Positions 13,054 to 25,650 of a stretch of 64,000 bases of DNA are shown here, piece by piece. Position 1 is the first letter of the stretch; every line of letters starts with the position of its first letter. A model generated the notes under the pieces. That model was not told where the DNA came from and did not search any database. It was given only the letters and a program-made list of their open reading frames with translations. The position numbers and the translations under genes were made by a program. Origin of the DNA: Gyromitra esculenta (lineage: Eukaryota > Ascomycota > Pezizomycetes > Pezizales > Discinaceae); NCBI GenBank assembly GCA_038503075.1, contig JBCAML010000008.1:1240001-1304000 (forward strand), read 5' to 3'.

Positions 13054-14556
13054 CCAGCATCTTCTCCTTCAACTACAGTAAGACATGCATCGATGTAATC
13101 ATGCACTGAGAACTACATGTACTCCACACGTATGTAGCACCAGCAACAATCCCGCCAATTAATCGTCAAGATCAATTCGCAGAACAATACATTATAACCG
13201 TAAACCAATAGCTAGAAATTTCGATGCCGATTTATGAGGCATTGGCCGGAGACCTCCGTGTCTATAAATGTCAGACCAAAGAGTAATTCCTATTTTCCCT
13301 TATCCAGCTGAACAGCAGATCGATTAAAGTCTGTGGAGTTTGTGGATCGTCGATATCCTTCTCGTTGCCCTTTCTGACTTTACTGTTCCGCTGTGTCGTA
13401 CAAGTGCGACCCCCACGGTTTCAAGAGAAGATTCATATGGAGAAGCTTATCGCGTGCCTACGGTACCTAGTTAGTTGCTTTTATTATCACTCGGCCGATT
13501 CGCCTAGATATATCAGGTCCCTATAAACAAGGCAGAACTATCAATTACTATAATTATCAATCAAATTGGGGCCTCCAGCTATTTCTCAACCTTTTTGAGG
13601 CATTACCGTTAAAGTTACCGCTCCACTCGTGAGTATTTACCGGGGTTAATGGCTCCCAAAAGAGACACCAATACGCTTGATATCATGATCTTATCGAAAG
13701 ATCAGATTCTACATCGAATAAAAGGGGAAAAGTGGGTATTTCTCCACTTCCCCGCATTCGTCATCTGTGAAACGTTCTTCCCTCTCCCCTGGTTCAATCG
13801 TTGCTTTCTTCCTTTTTTGTCTCAACCCCGCACCCTCGAAATTGCTGTGATACCGGTAAATTATTCTTCTCAGATCTCTTAAGTATTTTACGATTCCCAT
13901 TCGAGGGATAATAAATATGATCTCTCTTTTTTTTTTTGGTACATTTTTTATTTTATAAACAATGCTTGATCATGATAGAAAGTGAATGGCAGGTGGGCAT
14001 ACGCATAATGTGATCACGTTGCTTCCATCTGGTTCTCGGTACCAAATAATACATGTAGCGAAGAGGCGATTGATCTCTGGCCATGGGTCCCCTTTTCACA
14101 CAATTACATATACAGCTCAAGTCATGAGAGCTAAAGGCAGATTTAGACTAGACTACATGTATTCACTTTACGGCAAATAGGTTGGCTGCTAAATTTTGTC
14201 GTCTACCTAGCTCAAACACTTAAAGACCCGCAACTGAATACTACTCTTGTTGAGAATATACTTCCAACCATTCAGATAGATTAAGTATGTATGGTACTCA
14301 ATGGGGATTCAATATGAATGTATGTCCGTCTGTGAAATAATCAAGATACAAATGCAATCAGATGCTGGAAGCAGCACCTATGCCAAGATCGAGTGACTTC
14401 CAGTGAATTATTTACTTAGTTATAATTACGGAGCCCCCTATGCTAAGCTTAGCAATAGTCTCCAGTCTTAGCTTTCAGCTAATCAGATAGTGATCAGCAC
14501 CGATCAAGTTCCTAAAGATCGAGGCTAGATTCGCCTGTGCAAAGGGCCTATTGAGC
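13054..14556. other. Intergenic DNA, no gene seen
   Basis: ORFs in this stretch are at most 77 codons and unrecognised. Three copies of TACATGTA occur (13114, 14050, 14154). A run of T and a pyrimidine-rich stretch lie near 13,920-13,960. Confidence 0.5.
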
Positions 14557-14572
14557 AATAATGCCTGCTCTA

Positions 14573-15130
14573 TTTTTTTTTTTTTTGTTAAATCATTGTT
14601 TCATTGTTTTATATGGGTACAAGAATATCACATGCAACCGAAGTTATGGCGTAAACAAAACCCCTACTCTCCAAACCCTCCTAGACAAAAAGAAATACAA
14701 AAAAAAAAACAATACATTTAGCAACATATGCTATTGGTGGAGCCGATGGTGGTGAGGTACAGTGTGTGTGATTGGTAGACTACTGCTGGCCTTGGTAGTA
14801 GTAGTCTGCTGGCGCATCAAGCACAAACGAAGTAGAGATGGAGGCGCGCACTAAGCGGGGGCGAAGAGTGGCTAGTAGCCGAGATCCGAGATTCGAGTTG
14901 CAGCCGAAGAGAGGAGAGGGGGCCCTTGAGTCTCACTAGGAGAGGGCAAAGGGTGAGGAGTGTATCATGATGGATGCTTCCCTAAAAGGGCATCATGAGA
15001 AGAGGAAAGGTATCACGAAGCAGGAGTGAAGCCTAAGTGCTAAAGACTTTTGGCCCTGTGTCACCCCGTTGCAACGCAGAAGGAGGAGTTGTAGCTTCAA
15101 GCGAGTGAAGTGTACAGGAGAAGGAGCATG
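14573..15130 (-). mobile_element. Non-autonomous LINE-like retroposon (NAL), copy 1
   Basis: A 558-bp element on the minus strand. It ends in a 14-base poly(A), seen as T at 14573-14586, and is flanked by a perfect 16-bp duplication AATAATGCCTGCTCTA (14557-14572 and 15131-15146). A poly(A) tail with a long duplication marks target-primed reverse transcription. Its last ~110 bp match the 3' end of the LINE at 32048-32167, so that LINE machinery probably moved it. It has no long ORF, and I see no clear pol III A/B boxes, so it is not an obvious tRNA SINE. Compared with copy 2 it lacks about 17 bp at the 5' end. Confidence 0.87.
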
Positions 15131-15146
15131 AATAATGCCTGCTCTA

Positions 15147-16552
15147 GAGACTACATGTATATATAGCTCTTGCAACTCAGGGCCCAACTCGATCGAAAGC
15201 AGAAGATGTTGATTGAGGTGTACTAGAAAAGGAGCGATTTGACAAGTTCTGTGCCCAGCCCAATATCATGGATTACTCCAGTCGTAGATTTCAGTGCGTT
15301 AGGACACCGCGGCTAGGCTAATTCTCTTAAACTCTCCGAATAGTTTCGGGGAATTTCAGTGCTCCAATGACCTCTCAGGATGTTTCCGATACTTCGAGTT
15401 TTACATTTCATTGTTTCTACCATCGGAGAAATTTTACGCCCGCCCAGCCCCAGACGTCGCTTTACACAGGTAAGTAAGACTAAGAGAGGGCCTACTATTG
15501 ATAAGCTGCAGGAGACAAAAAAAGCCCATATTTTGGGTGTGCGTTAGAGCTGTTATGATATTTAAGTTTTTGAGAGGCTCCTATAAAATCACTCTAGTTT
15601 AGAAGAAAGCTAGAGACCCCTCCGAGTACAGGAAGCTTAAGCTCCCGGGAACCCCCTAGATGCCCAAACCTGAGCCTCCAACTCTCTAGAACCTACGATA
15701 TGCGGCAAGCTACGTGCGCGTATACGTGAGAGCGGTTGGGAATAGGACTAAGATTGAATCTGAATTAGTTATAAATTCTCGGTATGAGGCACCATTTCTC
15801 AAAGCAGTCATCTCAACAACGAACATCTATACTAAACAACCTTCATATTCCAACAGAAAAACCCAAGACATACACATATGACTTAGTCATCACCATAAAC
15901 TGAGGGTTGAATTTGCCGAACGAAATAATAAATAATAAATAAACGGCTTAGCCATACATTATCACTCGAAGGCTTCGGACATCGTTTGTTGTAGAAGTTA
16001 CTTATTATTGTTTGTTTGTTTAAGTAGAAAAGTGATGATTGTTGTGTTGATAAACAGTCGCTTTATTTGACCTTAAGGTATTCATTCTCATAAACATATA
16101 TCGCATAGCCGGCCGAACCCATGGCCACGGCAGTAGTCAAAGATTGTTTCTAGCAGGGATAATGAGAACTCTCGTAATATCCCAGCCAAAACATCCTGAT
16201 ATCTTGGACTTAAAATGGATGCAACTCTCTTACTTCCACCCTAAAAGACGGAGGCTATTGATATCGAAGTCAAGCACACTCAAGAGCAATCCAACTTTGG
16301 AAGGCTTGAGGGGAAACTCTACCAAACTTCTCTGACAGAAAAATACTTCACTAGGTGAAAGAGTGTTGGCTCTAAATCTAGTGTAGAACAAGAGCGTCCC
16401 CAAAGACCCAGTTAAATTTCTAACACTAGTTGATGGTTTTCGAAACGAGAAATACTTGGAATTCATAATCACAAGGACTTTCGGTACTAGCTAATAGCTT
16501 CCGCCTAAGTCGTGATTTAAATTAGTAACCCCGTAACGAGGCCTTTGCTCTA
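15147..16552. other. Intergenic DNA, no gene seen
   Basis: No supported ORF. It holds one TACATGTA (15152) and A/T-rich stretches near 15,920-16,060. The overlapping ORFs at 16144-16472 on opposite strands look random. Confidence 0.5.
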
Positions 16553-16557
16553 CCTGA

Positions 16558-17287
16558 TGTAACGGGGGTAGTCCTACTGCTCTGTAGTGGGAATAGGTAT
16601 AGGAATACGGCCGTTGCAAATACTAAATCAGGTTGAGATGTTAAGAGTATTTCGTGCAAGATACTCAATAATCTTAAGGGCTCTACTCGGTAGTATTCTG
16701 TCTGTTGAGACTAGGAAGAAGAGCAACAGGTGGCGGGGTCATGCACTATCTTTATAGTGCTGCTGACTCGCCGTCCTCTTTCTGTTCTACTCTGCTGGGG
16801 GCCCGTCGAGACCCTGAGAACATGCCAAGCTATTGCGAGCGGGACACCTCAGGATTCAGCTAATGATCACTTCGGCGCTCTCCGACACTCCTCGGTTGTT
16901 CTGTCCAGTTAGACCTTCTTGATCCGCCAGCTGCATGCCATGCCTATGCTGGATGTAGGAATCGGCGCTGATCAGTCTACTTTTGCATGTGAGGTGTCCT
17001 GCACTTAATAGATTCCCTATTGCCACACCAGTGGCTCTGGGCCGCTAGTATATGCATAGATGGATTGGAAACGCCACCACAGGAGCTTCCTGTGTTTGGT
17101 ATCACCGGGGATATATCATTGGCTCGTCAGCTAATGTTATTACCATTGGTTCACTCCAATCGAACGAGGGTAGCAGGTATCCTCTAACATGTGGTAGCTA
17201 CACCACTCATGCTGATCCTTACTACCTCTCTGCTTGCCCGGTGCTATTATGCTTCACTGCAGGTAACGGTATTGTAGATCCGTTACA
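16558..17287. mobile_element. Solo LTR, family C, copy 1
   Basis: A 730-bp unit beginning TGTAACGGGG and ending CCGTTACA, so it has TG...CA ends inside a short inverted repeat. It is flanked by a perfect 5-bp duplication CCTGA (16553-16557 and 17288-17292). No internal retroelement coding remains, so this is a solo LTR left by LTR-LTR recombination. A second copy lies at 52226-53384. Confidence 0.9.
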
Positions 17288-17486
17288 CCTGATGCACAGT
17301 CACAAGCGAGTATAATTTCTCTACTTGTCCTACAAACCCTTAACCATTAAACTCCAAATAAGTCCGGCTTATGGTGGATACAAAAATCAAAAACCTACTC
17401 TCTACACAAAACATAGCTATAGGGTGGACCACAACAGTCTGTAGCTAACCGGCAAGGATGAGAACTTTTGCTAGCTGGCCTCTTTC

Positions 17487-18381
17487 TATTATACCTATTG
17501 GTAGCTTAGTTGGTTACGACTTGAGTTCGCTTACGATGCACACATATGGACTAGCGTTCAATCCCCGACCATGTCGGTTATTATTAATCTTGGTTGATTA
17601 TTAATAAGATTCGGATTGGATGTTTAGTTTCCTTGTGTAAATCGATAGTGGCCGACTCTTTCGATCAATGACTTAAGATTCGACATACGTTGCGTCGCGG
17701 TTAATTCGACAATCGCATACGATAATGAGAGGGTAGGAGCGAGGAAAGCGTTCAGGGTCTATGGGATTTCTTCATGTTAGTTCATGTTATTACATAGCGC
17801 TTTGTATTCGACGCTTGACTACTATAAGTAGTCAGTGTTCTACCGTTGAGAAGTACGATGATTAGCGACGAAGAACGAGCGCTATCAATATTATATTGTA
17901 TAGGCAGCGGTATACGACTTTCGTTCATATGCTCTCGAGGTCACGTGTTCGTTTCATCTTCAAGTAATACTTTCTTCATGCAAAGAATCCTTTATTTCTT
18001 CAAGAGACTTTGTTGTTCTTCACGCGACACGAACCTCAAAGTCGCGACGCGTCGCATGACAGACGTCGCCAGGATTGGTTAGACGAAGAGTATATTCGAG
18101 CAACACGATACCGACAAGCAAAGCAAGCGATATTCAAACTACACATAGGGCCAAGGACCCTTCGGCGTTAGTTATTAAAACCTTACTATTGGAAGTTCTT
18201 GCGGAACTTTCTTTCGTCCCTACTTTGAGCACTACGGTTATCTATTAGCGGTTCATGAGAAGCAGTTAGGACTTGCGCCTGTGTATTGTGTTGCGGATAG
18301 CAACCGGGCAGGTTATAGCGTCTAGATTGTTATCTAAAGCTTCTTGGAGATTTCTGTGCGGTAAGAAGTACCGGTCTTACA
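17487..18381 (+). repeat. 5' LTR of Gypsy-A copy 1 (long type)
   Basis: An 895-bp LTR that starts TATTATACC, where other copies have TGTTATACC, and ends CGGTCTTACA. A block of about 260 bp near 17900-18160 replaces the ~90-bp block of the short-type LTR. The outer parts match the 3' LTR. The U3 start carries A-box-like (17502-17513) and B-box-like (17554-17564) tRNA promoter motifs. Confidence 0.9.
17502..17564 (+). promoter_or_regulatory. tRNA-like A and B boxes in the Gypsy-A U3
   Basis: TAGCTTAGTTGG at 17502-17513 fits the pol III A box of tRNA genes. GCGTTCAATCC at 17554-17564 fits a B box with one or two changes. The 40-base gap is within the range for tRNA genes. The same pair recurs in all four Gypsy-A LTRs (for example 24486-24497 and 24538-24548). 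The stem pairings are too poor for a working tRNA, so this looks like captured tRNA sequence. Confidence 0.45.
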
Positions 18382-18383
18382 GT

Positions 18384-18395
18384 ATATTGATAGGC
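18384..18395 (+). other. Putative primer-binding site of Gypsy-A copy 1
   Basis: Just inside the 5' LTR, ATATTGATAGGC is complementary, allowing one bulged base, to GCCTTATCAATAT in the LTR around the presumed RNA start (the 17880-17892 region; this copy has GCGCTATCAATAT). That suggests self-priming. Copy 2 has the same arrangement at about 43314-43326. Confidence 0.4.
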
Positions 18396-18647
18396 GTATC
18401 AATCTTTGGTTATTATAATGGCGGATGTATTTGTGATGGATACAGACATGTCGACGGTTACGAGGATCGTGCTCGAGACATTCTTGAAGACTCCTTGGCG
18501 TCGCTACATCTTTCTGGCGCCGTTGCAACGCGCAGTCATCTCTTCTGGACAGTCTGAGGATGTTCATGCGCAGCGTGATAATCTCATCTTCTACGCTAAA
18601 CGAAGCCTTTAGACACGTTGTCTTAAGGCAAGAAGAGGCTCAGGCAG

Positions 18648-20496
18648 GAAACACCGTTGCCCTTAAACCAACTTAACTCACAGGCTCAAACTCAATATCT
18701 AAGCCTGCATATCCAGCAGCGCATGGCAGACCAACAAGAGTTCTCGGCCGAAGAACTCGCCGTATCAGTACTGGTTCGCGATCTTGGTAATAACATTGGC
18801 CTGGCCCTGCAACAGCAAGGACATGAGCGCACACCAGCGCATTGGAAGGGTGGAAACGGTAGTCGAAGCTATAGTGGGGGAAACAGTAGGAGAAATGCAA
18901 AGACAACGAAGTCGAACGATCGGGGAGTGTTCTCAGTCAGATCACTCAACGTATTCGAGCTCAGTCAGAACTACCAGCCCGATCAGAAGCAGGCCTCAGT
19001 GACTCTATTCATGCACCCCAACTACCTCCCACTAGAAGCGAAAGGAAAGGAACCAGCCCAAAGTGAACGAGGTGAACCCTCCGGAGCACACGGAGGTAAT
19101 GGTGGGCAGCCCCACATGGACCTAATTACCGTGTTGGTGCTGGCGCCCCTGGATCAGGTGACGGATCGTCGTCGGATGATTCGGAGGAAGAAAGGGCGGG
19201 AAGAACATCGAAGATACCAATCGATGGCTGGCCAGCAGAAAAAGAGAAAGAGAGAACCGACGGCGAAGGACAAGTAATGTGCACCTCCACGCCACAAATA
19301 ACCCTGGTGAGATGGTAATCACCATTGATCACAGGTAAAGCATCACCGTCATCTCGACACCACAAGATCCCGATCGGTGACCAGAAAAATTCACTGCTGC
19401 CACAAACCAGGATCTCAGAGCATGGATCCGAAGCTGCGAAGTATATTTTGAGATGAATGAGTGGCTTTGGACCAGCGACCGACACAAAATCCACTATGCC
19501 GCCAGCCGTTGTGAAGGAAACAAAGCTCGACCATACGTTGTTATGTATACCAACAAGATGGACGGAGCCGAAGGACAAATCCAGGAACCAGAGTATGCCT
19601 ACTGGGCAACCTTCTCACTGAAGATGAAGGAAGTATTCTGCTCTCCGGACGAAAAACGCGATGCCATATATGCCATGGATCGTGTACCTTACACAACCGT
19701 TGAGGAATATATCCTCAAAATGAGCAACCTAAATATAAAGGTTGGGATGGCTGGGACACTGTGGAGGATGAAGATCGAAGCAAAGATCCCTCTCAAGATA
19801 CGAGAGTTGATGGTAGGTTGTGGTCCGTTTGACGATGATGTACAATGGCTGGAGGCCTTACGATCAAGAGGAAGGTTGTGGGAGGAGTATTTGTATCACC
19901 AGAAACTGGAGAATAGAGGTCTCCCAGCCACGGATGGTCGTGGGAAAAAGGAGGAGAAAAAGCAAGAGGAACGTCGGGAAAAGGGGTTCAAAAGCAGAGT
20001 CAAGAAGGACTCAAAAAGTAATGTCAAGGAGGATACCCCTAAAAAGGATGCCCCTCCCCCCACTAACAGCACCGGAGATGCCTCGGGTTGGAAGGCTGCT
20101 CATGAAGGGGTAAGTCAGGACCTAGTTGACCGACGCAGACGGGCGAAACACTGCACTAGGTGTGGTCGGCCCGACTGTCACTGGAAGACGTGCGACATGA
20201 AGGAACCTCGAACGGTATCATCAGCGCAAGCCGGCGCCAGTCGTAAACGAAAATGGGTCAAGCCCGAAAAGAATGAGCGAGTCTTTGGGGATGCATTAGA
20301 GAAGCGTTTGAAGCTAGCGCCAAGACGAGGGCGCGACAGCGCCACCTGCAAAAGGGGCCGTGAGCGGAGTTACCGCTCCAAAGGGGCGGATCTCAGGACC
20401 CCTGTTAATCTTTATGCAAATACAAATTCGACGAAGAAATGTCAGAGAATTTTCAGTAGGTCGACTACCGGCGGGCCAGGAGGTAGCAGACGTTAA
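18648..20496 (+). pseudogene. Gypsy-A copy 1 gag remnant
   Basis: Homologous to the gag of copy 2 but split over at least three frames. Readable pieces lie at 18657-19277 and 19453-20496. The C-terminal piece keeps a basic KKEEKKQEERR-type stretch and the zinc-knuckle-like CTRCGRPDCHWKTC. Most disruptions are single-base insertions or deletions, many in homopolymers, rather than stop-creating transitions. Confidence 0.88.
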
Positions 20497-20689
20497 CCAA
20501 ACATTCGAAACCCTGGCAATCGAAGAAAGAATTGTCTCAATCCTTGAGACCGAAAAATACAAAAACAAACGAAAAAGAAAAGAGGACGACTCTTCGGAAT
20601 CGTCGACAAAAAACAACATACAGAACCCACCGTATACGAGCGGCGAGGGCAAGCGCTACTGGTAATCAATGGAAGGAAGGTGGTAGTCA

Positions 20690-23600
20690 ATGTATTGCTA
20701 GATTCTGGAGCTAATGTTTTCTCTTGTCCCCTTTGTTTGTTAGGAAATGGTCGGTCCCAAAGGTGCAAAGAGACGCCCCGTTGACCGTTAGAAACTTCAC
20801 AGGTGAAGAAGTGGTTGGAGCGGGACAAGCCTTTACTAACCCTATTACTATGATCATAGGGAATAATCATACATCTAATGTATCTTGCGAGATTGGGCCA
20901 GTCGAGGCTGGGTTAGACTTGATAGTCTTGGGGGTTGGTGGTTGACGAGTCACCGGTTGGAAAACCCTTACGACCACGCAAACTGGAAGTTCGAATCTCC
21001 TGGTTGCTGTAACCAGTGTCTTCTGTGACGACTGCTCCTCTTAATACCGAGAACGATATCGAATATGACGAATGGCTGGGCCTGGACGAGAATGCCGAAT
21101 AATTGGCATGGTGCGTGCAATCGATGACGAAGAAACTGAACTTCTGAAGACTCTGGGAGCATACCACCGATTTGTCAGTCTATTCGGCACTCCCATCCAG
21201 GAATCCTTGCCAGAACGTAGGCCATTCGATCACGCTATTGATCTCGAGCATGGGACAACCGCCCCGTGGGGTCCAATCTATAAACTTTCGGAAAAAGAAC
21301 TTGAGATTCTCCGGAAGTACTTGGACAAAATGGTGGCCGAAGGAAGATACGGCCAAGCAAGTCACCTGCTTGGGTCGCCCATATTATTCGCGCCGAAACC
21401 AGACGGAGGGCTACGACTATGCGTAGATTACCGTGGCTTGAACAAGGTGACAGTAAAGAACCGATACCCTCTGCCGCTAATGTCGAATTGCGTGATAGAG
21501 TCGATGGGGCTTCGATCTTTCTCAAACTGGACCTCAAAGATGGTTTTCACCAGATCCGTATCAAAGAAGGCGATGAGTGGAAAACAGCGATTCGTACAAG
21601 ATATGGTCATTTCGAGTACACAGTCATGCCTTTCGGCTTGGCAAACGCCCGGCAACCTTTCAAGATATGATGCATCAGGTGCTCCGCGAATTTCTGGACC
21701 AAGGGGTCGTGGTTTATATTGACGACATCCTCATCTACTCAAAGACCCTCGAGGAACATGAGGCCTTGGTGACCAGAGTCCTGCAGCGGTTGGAGGACGA
21801 GGGTTTGGCAGTATCCATTAAGAAAAGCTACTTTCACTTGCGGGAAGTTGAGTTTTTAGGGTACATAATTTCTGACAAAGGCGTGTCTATGTCAATGAAG
21901 AAGGTCGAGTCAATCCTTTCATGGGAAACCCCGAAGAGCATACGCGATGTTCAGGTATTCATTGGATTCGCCAATTTTTACCGACGGTTCATCGAAAATT
22001 TCTCCCAAGTTGCAAGTCCCTTAAGGAGTTAACCAAAGGGGACCCCAAGAAATTCCAATGGGGTGACCGTCAAGCGATAAGCTTCGAGTACCTAAAAGTT
22101 GCGCTTCACGACAGCACCTATCCTTTGTCACTTTGCGCCGGAACGGCAGACTGTAGTAGAAACCGACGCCTCAGACTATGCGGCGGTTGCGTCCTCTCGC
22201 AGATCATCGATAGCAAGCTACATCCCGTAGCATTCCATTCAGAAAATTTAATAAAGCGAACTTAACTACGAGGTGCACGATAAAGAACTACTCGCGATAG
22301 TAACCACCTGCAAGGAATGGCGACATTACCCAGAAGGAAGCAAGCACCAAGCGATCGTCTATACGGACCATAAAAATCTCGAATATTTCATGAAGGAGAC
22401 AAGGATCCTAAATCGACGACAGGTAGATGGGCGGAATATTTATCGTCATTCGACTTTAAAATCATATATCGACCTGGATCGACGGGAGGAAAGCCAGATG
22501 CGTTATCAAGACGACCGGAGTATCGTCACAGGAGGGGATACAACACAGCCTACAGAAGCCATGTTCGAAGCGGTAAAGTCGATATGACTGGCCGTCCCGT
22601 AAGTCAATCGTTATATCGCTTAATTCATAGAAAAGACGATAACACAATTGTACAAAACCAAAACGATGACCGTTACACTTTCTGAGCTGGACTCAAACGG
22701 CAATCATCGCAATTATAATTTTAATCACTAATACAACACACGAGAGCTACTTATTTCATCAGCATCCCTCAAAGCGCTTCAAGTCGCTTAAATTTAATTC
22801 GGACTTTTGGAGCAGGTTAAAAGGAAGGTTGAGTCGACGAAGACTATAAGGAAATTCGAGACTTAGTTAAAGCTGGCAGCGAAATCAAGAGGCTACAACA
22901 CTACGCAGTGATGGAGGAACTCCTCTATTGGAAAAACAGGCTAACAATCACTAACGATGATGAAATCAAAACTACCGATTTTAGAAAATGAACACGACTC
23001 CAAGATAGCGAGGGCACTTTGGCATGGACAAAACCACGGAACTTGTTCAGCGGAACTTCTACGGCCTCATATGACCGAGTGGATTACAGATTACGTCCGC
23101 TCATGCGATCAATGCCAACATAACAAATCCGTGCGTCATAAGAAATATGGACTCCTGCAACCGCTAGAGACCCCATACGGCTCCATGGATGTCGATATCA
23201 ACAGACTTCATCGTCCAGTTACCGAGTCGAGAGGATTCACCCAAATATGTGTAGTAGTTGACAGGTTTACCAAGATGGCGCACTTCATCCCACTAATAGA
23301 AAGAGCTACAGCAAGTGATGTGGCAAAGGCTTTTGTTGACAAAGTTTGGAAACTTCACGGGCTTCCGAAAGAAATTGTTTCAGATCGAGATGCTAAGTTC
23401 ACAGGGGAATTCTGGACCTCATTATGCAAACTTCTAGACATTAAGTCCAGCAAATCTACCGCATTCCATCCTGAGACCGACGGACAAACCGAAAGGGTTA
23501 ATCAAGTCCTGGAAGCCTACCTAAGAAACTTCGTCAACTACGACCAAGATGACTGGTACGACCTACTGCCGTTAGCAGAGTTCGCTTACAACAATGCCGA

Positions 23601-24260
23601 AGCCACAGCCACTGGAATCAGCCCCTTCTATGCCAATCATGGTTTCCATCCCAGAACAGCTTGGACGATTGATACCGAAGTCAAGAATCCAGCGTCAAAG
23701 TTATACGCACATTGGCTTCAGAAAGTAAACGATTTTGCCACTACCTCGCTCAAAGCGCGAGAAAACATGTCCAAATATTTTGACAAGAAACGACAGGCGG
23801 AGCCATCGCTTTAAGGTCGGAGATTTAGTAATGCTCGACGCCAGAAACATTAGAACCAAGCGTCCAACGAAAAAGTTAGCCCTAAGTCATACGGACCCTT
23901 CCCGATTACGCGAGTCGGTACTAGAGCTTGCACTTTAGATACAGGAGGTCGCTGGAGGATATTCACCTTCCATGTATCTTGCTCGAGCCATCGGACAAGC
24001 GTCAGGAAACCCGAAAACAAGACCGACCGCCGCCTGACGACATTGAAGGTGACAATGAGTACGAGGTGGAATACATCGTCAAAAGCGAGAAGAGAGAAAC
24101 CAAAGTGGGACGACGAACGATCGGCCGGATGTTATTTCGTCAAATGGGTGGGATACGGAAGATGAGAACTCATGGGAACCTGCCGACGAAGGAGGATTAG
24201 CCAATGCAGCCGAAGCAATTGCCGAATTTCACAGTCTTTACCCACAACAGCCTAAGCCAT
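20690..24260 (+). pseudogene. Gypsy-A copy 1 pol remnant (PR-RT-RH-IN-chromodomain)
   Basis: In order: protease (LLDSGANVF, 20695-20940), reverse transcriptase (about 21072-22030, with YIDDILIYS), RNase H (about 22040-22560), integrase with DDE core (22957-23814, with DGQTERVN) and a chromodomain remnant (23928-24260). The frame is broken at many points, for example near 21330, 21380, 21650, 22030 and 23815, and the copy cannot make a working polyprotein. Copy 2 gives the unbroken comparison for most segments. Confidence 0.9.
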
Positions 24261-24470
24261 AATCTGTTTCACATTTGTATTCTTTCCTTGCGTTTAGAAT
24301 ATGTATAAAATGTTTTACTACTAAAAAGAAACTAGGCGAGGAAAATTTTCCATCGTGGCCAAGTAAACGCGGTGTTTTTTACGTACCCAAGATGCTATAG
24401 TACCACTTTGTAATCAGTTAATTATTTTGTATTATAGTTAGACGAGGACGACTAACCTAGGAGGGGATTA

Positions 24471-25198
24471 TGTTATACCTATTGGTAGCTTAGTTGGTTA
24501 TGACTTGAGTTCGCATACGATGCACACATATGGACTAGCGTTCAATCCCCGACCATGTCGGTTATTATTAATCTTGGTTGATTATTAATAAGATTCGGAT
24601 TGGATGTTTGGTTTCCTTGTGTCATCAATGGCCGACTCTTTCGATCGACACTTCCCCGATTTGCTTATACGTTGCGTCGCCGATTAATTCCGACAATCAC
24701 GCCATACGATAATGAGAGGGGTAGGAGCGAAGGAAAGCGTTTCAGGGTCTATGGGATTTCTTCATGTTAGTTCATGTTATTACATAGTCTTTGTATTCGA
24801 CGCTTGACTACTATAAGTAGTCCAGTGTTCTACCGTTGAGAAGGGTCTTCTTCCGGATCATTAGCGACGAAGAACGAGCCTTATCAATATTATATTGTTT
24901 CTAGCAAAATTACTTCCGTGCAATTTACTCTATTACTTGTGAATTACTTTTATCTCGCTTAGCAAGGCTTTGGCCCTTCAGCGTTAGTTATTAAACCTTA
25001 CTATTGGAAGTTCTTCACGGAACTTTGCTCGATCCCTACTTTGAACCCTACGGTTATCTTTTAGCGGTTCATAAGAGGCAGTTAGGACTTGCGCCTGTGT
25101 ATTGTGTTGCGGATAGCAACCGGGCAGGTTATAGCGTCTAGATTGTTATCTAAAGCTTCTTGGAGATTTCCTGTGCGGTAAGAAGTACCGGTCTTACA
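24471..25198 (+). repeat. 3' LTR of Gypsy-A copy 1 (short type)
   Basis: A 728-bp LTR, TGTTATACC...CGGTCTTACA, preceded by the purine tract AGGAGGGGATTA. It has the short internal block, like the 5' LTR of copy 2 and unlike its own partner at 17487-18381. Confidence 0.92.
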
Positions 25199-25240
25199 GC
25201 GTGTGTCATCGAAGAGGTGGAATGTGGGTATATAAGCGAA

Positions 25241-25650
25241 TCTTAAGGAATGAGGTTTCTCGTCAAGCTCTCGGGTATCCCCAGAGATGAGCAGTGCTAC
25301 TTGAACAAGGAACTAACAACGAGAGTGTACGCGAAGATTCCACGGGCTCTACGAGTTCTTCGAATAGTGAAGGTTCGAAGACAGCGACAGCAAAAAGATT
25401 ACGAAGTGCAACCGAGGTTTGTATTGAAAAATACAAGAGTGACTATAGAAGACGTTGCTTAAAGAAAGAAGAAGAAAAAGTACAACAAGAGGGGAAATCC
25501 CTTCGCTTATATACTCATAATCCATCTCTCTGATGACAAACGTATGACTCATTGTAAATGAAACCAAAAGAAACATATCGAAACGACAACGGAACACCAC
25601 AATCAAACACCCGTACAACTAATCGAACAATACAGCAACCATCCATGAAA
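25241..25650 (-). mobile_element. R-family solo LTR R2
   Basis: A 410-bp minus-strand LTR (read on plus: TCTTAAGG...CCATGAAA), flanked by GCGAA at 25236-25240 and 25651-25655. It is inserted in R1 directly downstream of that LTR's TATATAAG box. ORFs at 25250-25533 and 25349-25618 are open frames inside the LTR and not genes. Confidence 0.9.

Larger units (their letters stand above)
17487..25198 (+). mobile_element. Gypsy-A chromodomain LTR retrotransposon, copy 1 (decayed, recombinant)
   Basis: A 7.7-kb element with LTRs at 17487-18381 and 24471-25198 and remnants of gag, protease, reverse transcriptase, RNase H, integrase and chromodomain in plus-strand order. The flanks do not match each other: CTTTC on the left (17482-17486) and GCGTG on the right (25199-25203). 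Both instead match, in reverse complement, the flanks of copy 2. The two LTRs also differ in type: the 5' one has a long internal block, the 3' one a short block. Both facts indicate a hybrid made by recombination with copy 2. Confidence 0.93.

Noticed and set aside
17502..17564. A functional tRNA gene
   Set aside because: A and B boxes are present, but acceptor, D and T stems do not pair well and no anticodon arm can be placed, so I list it only as tRNA-like promoter motifs.
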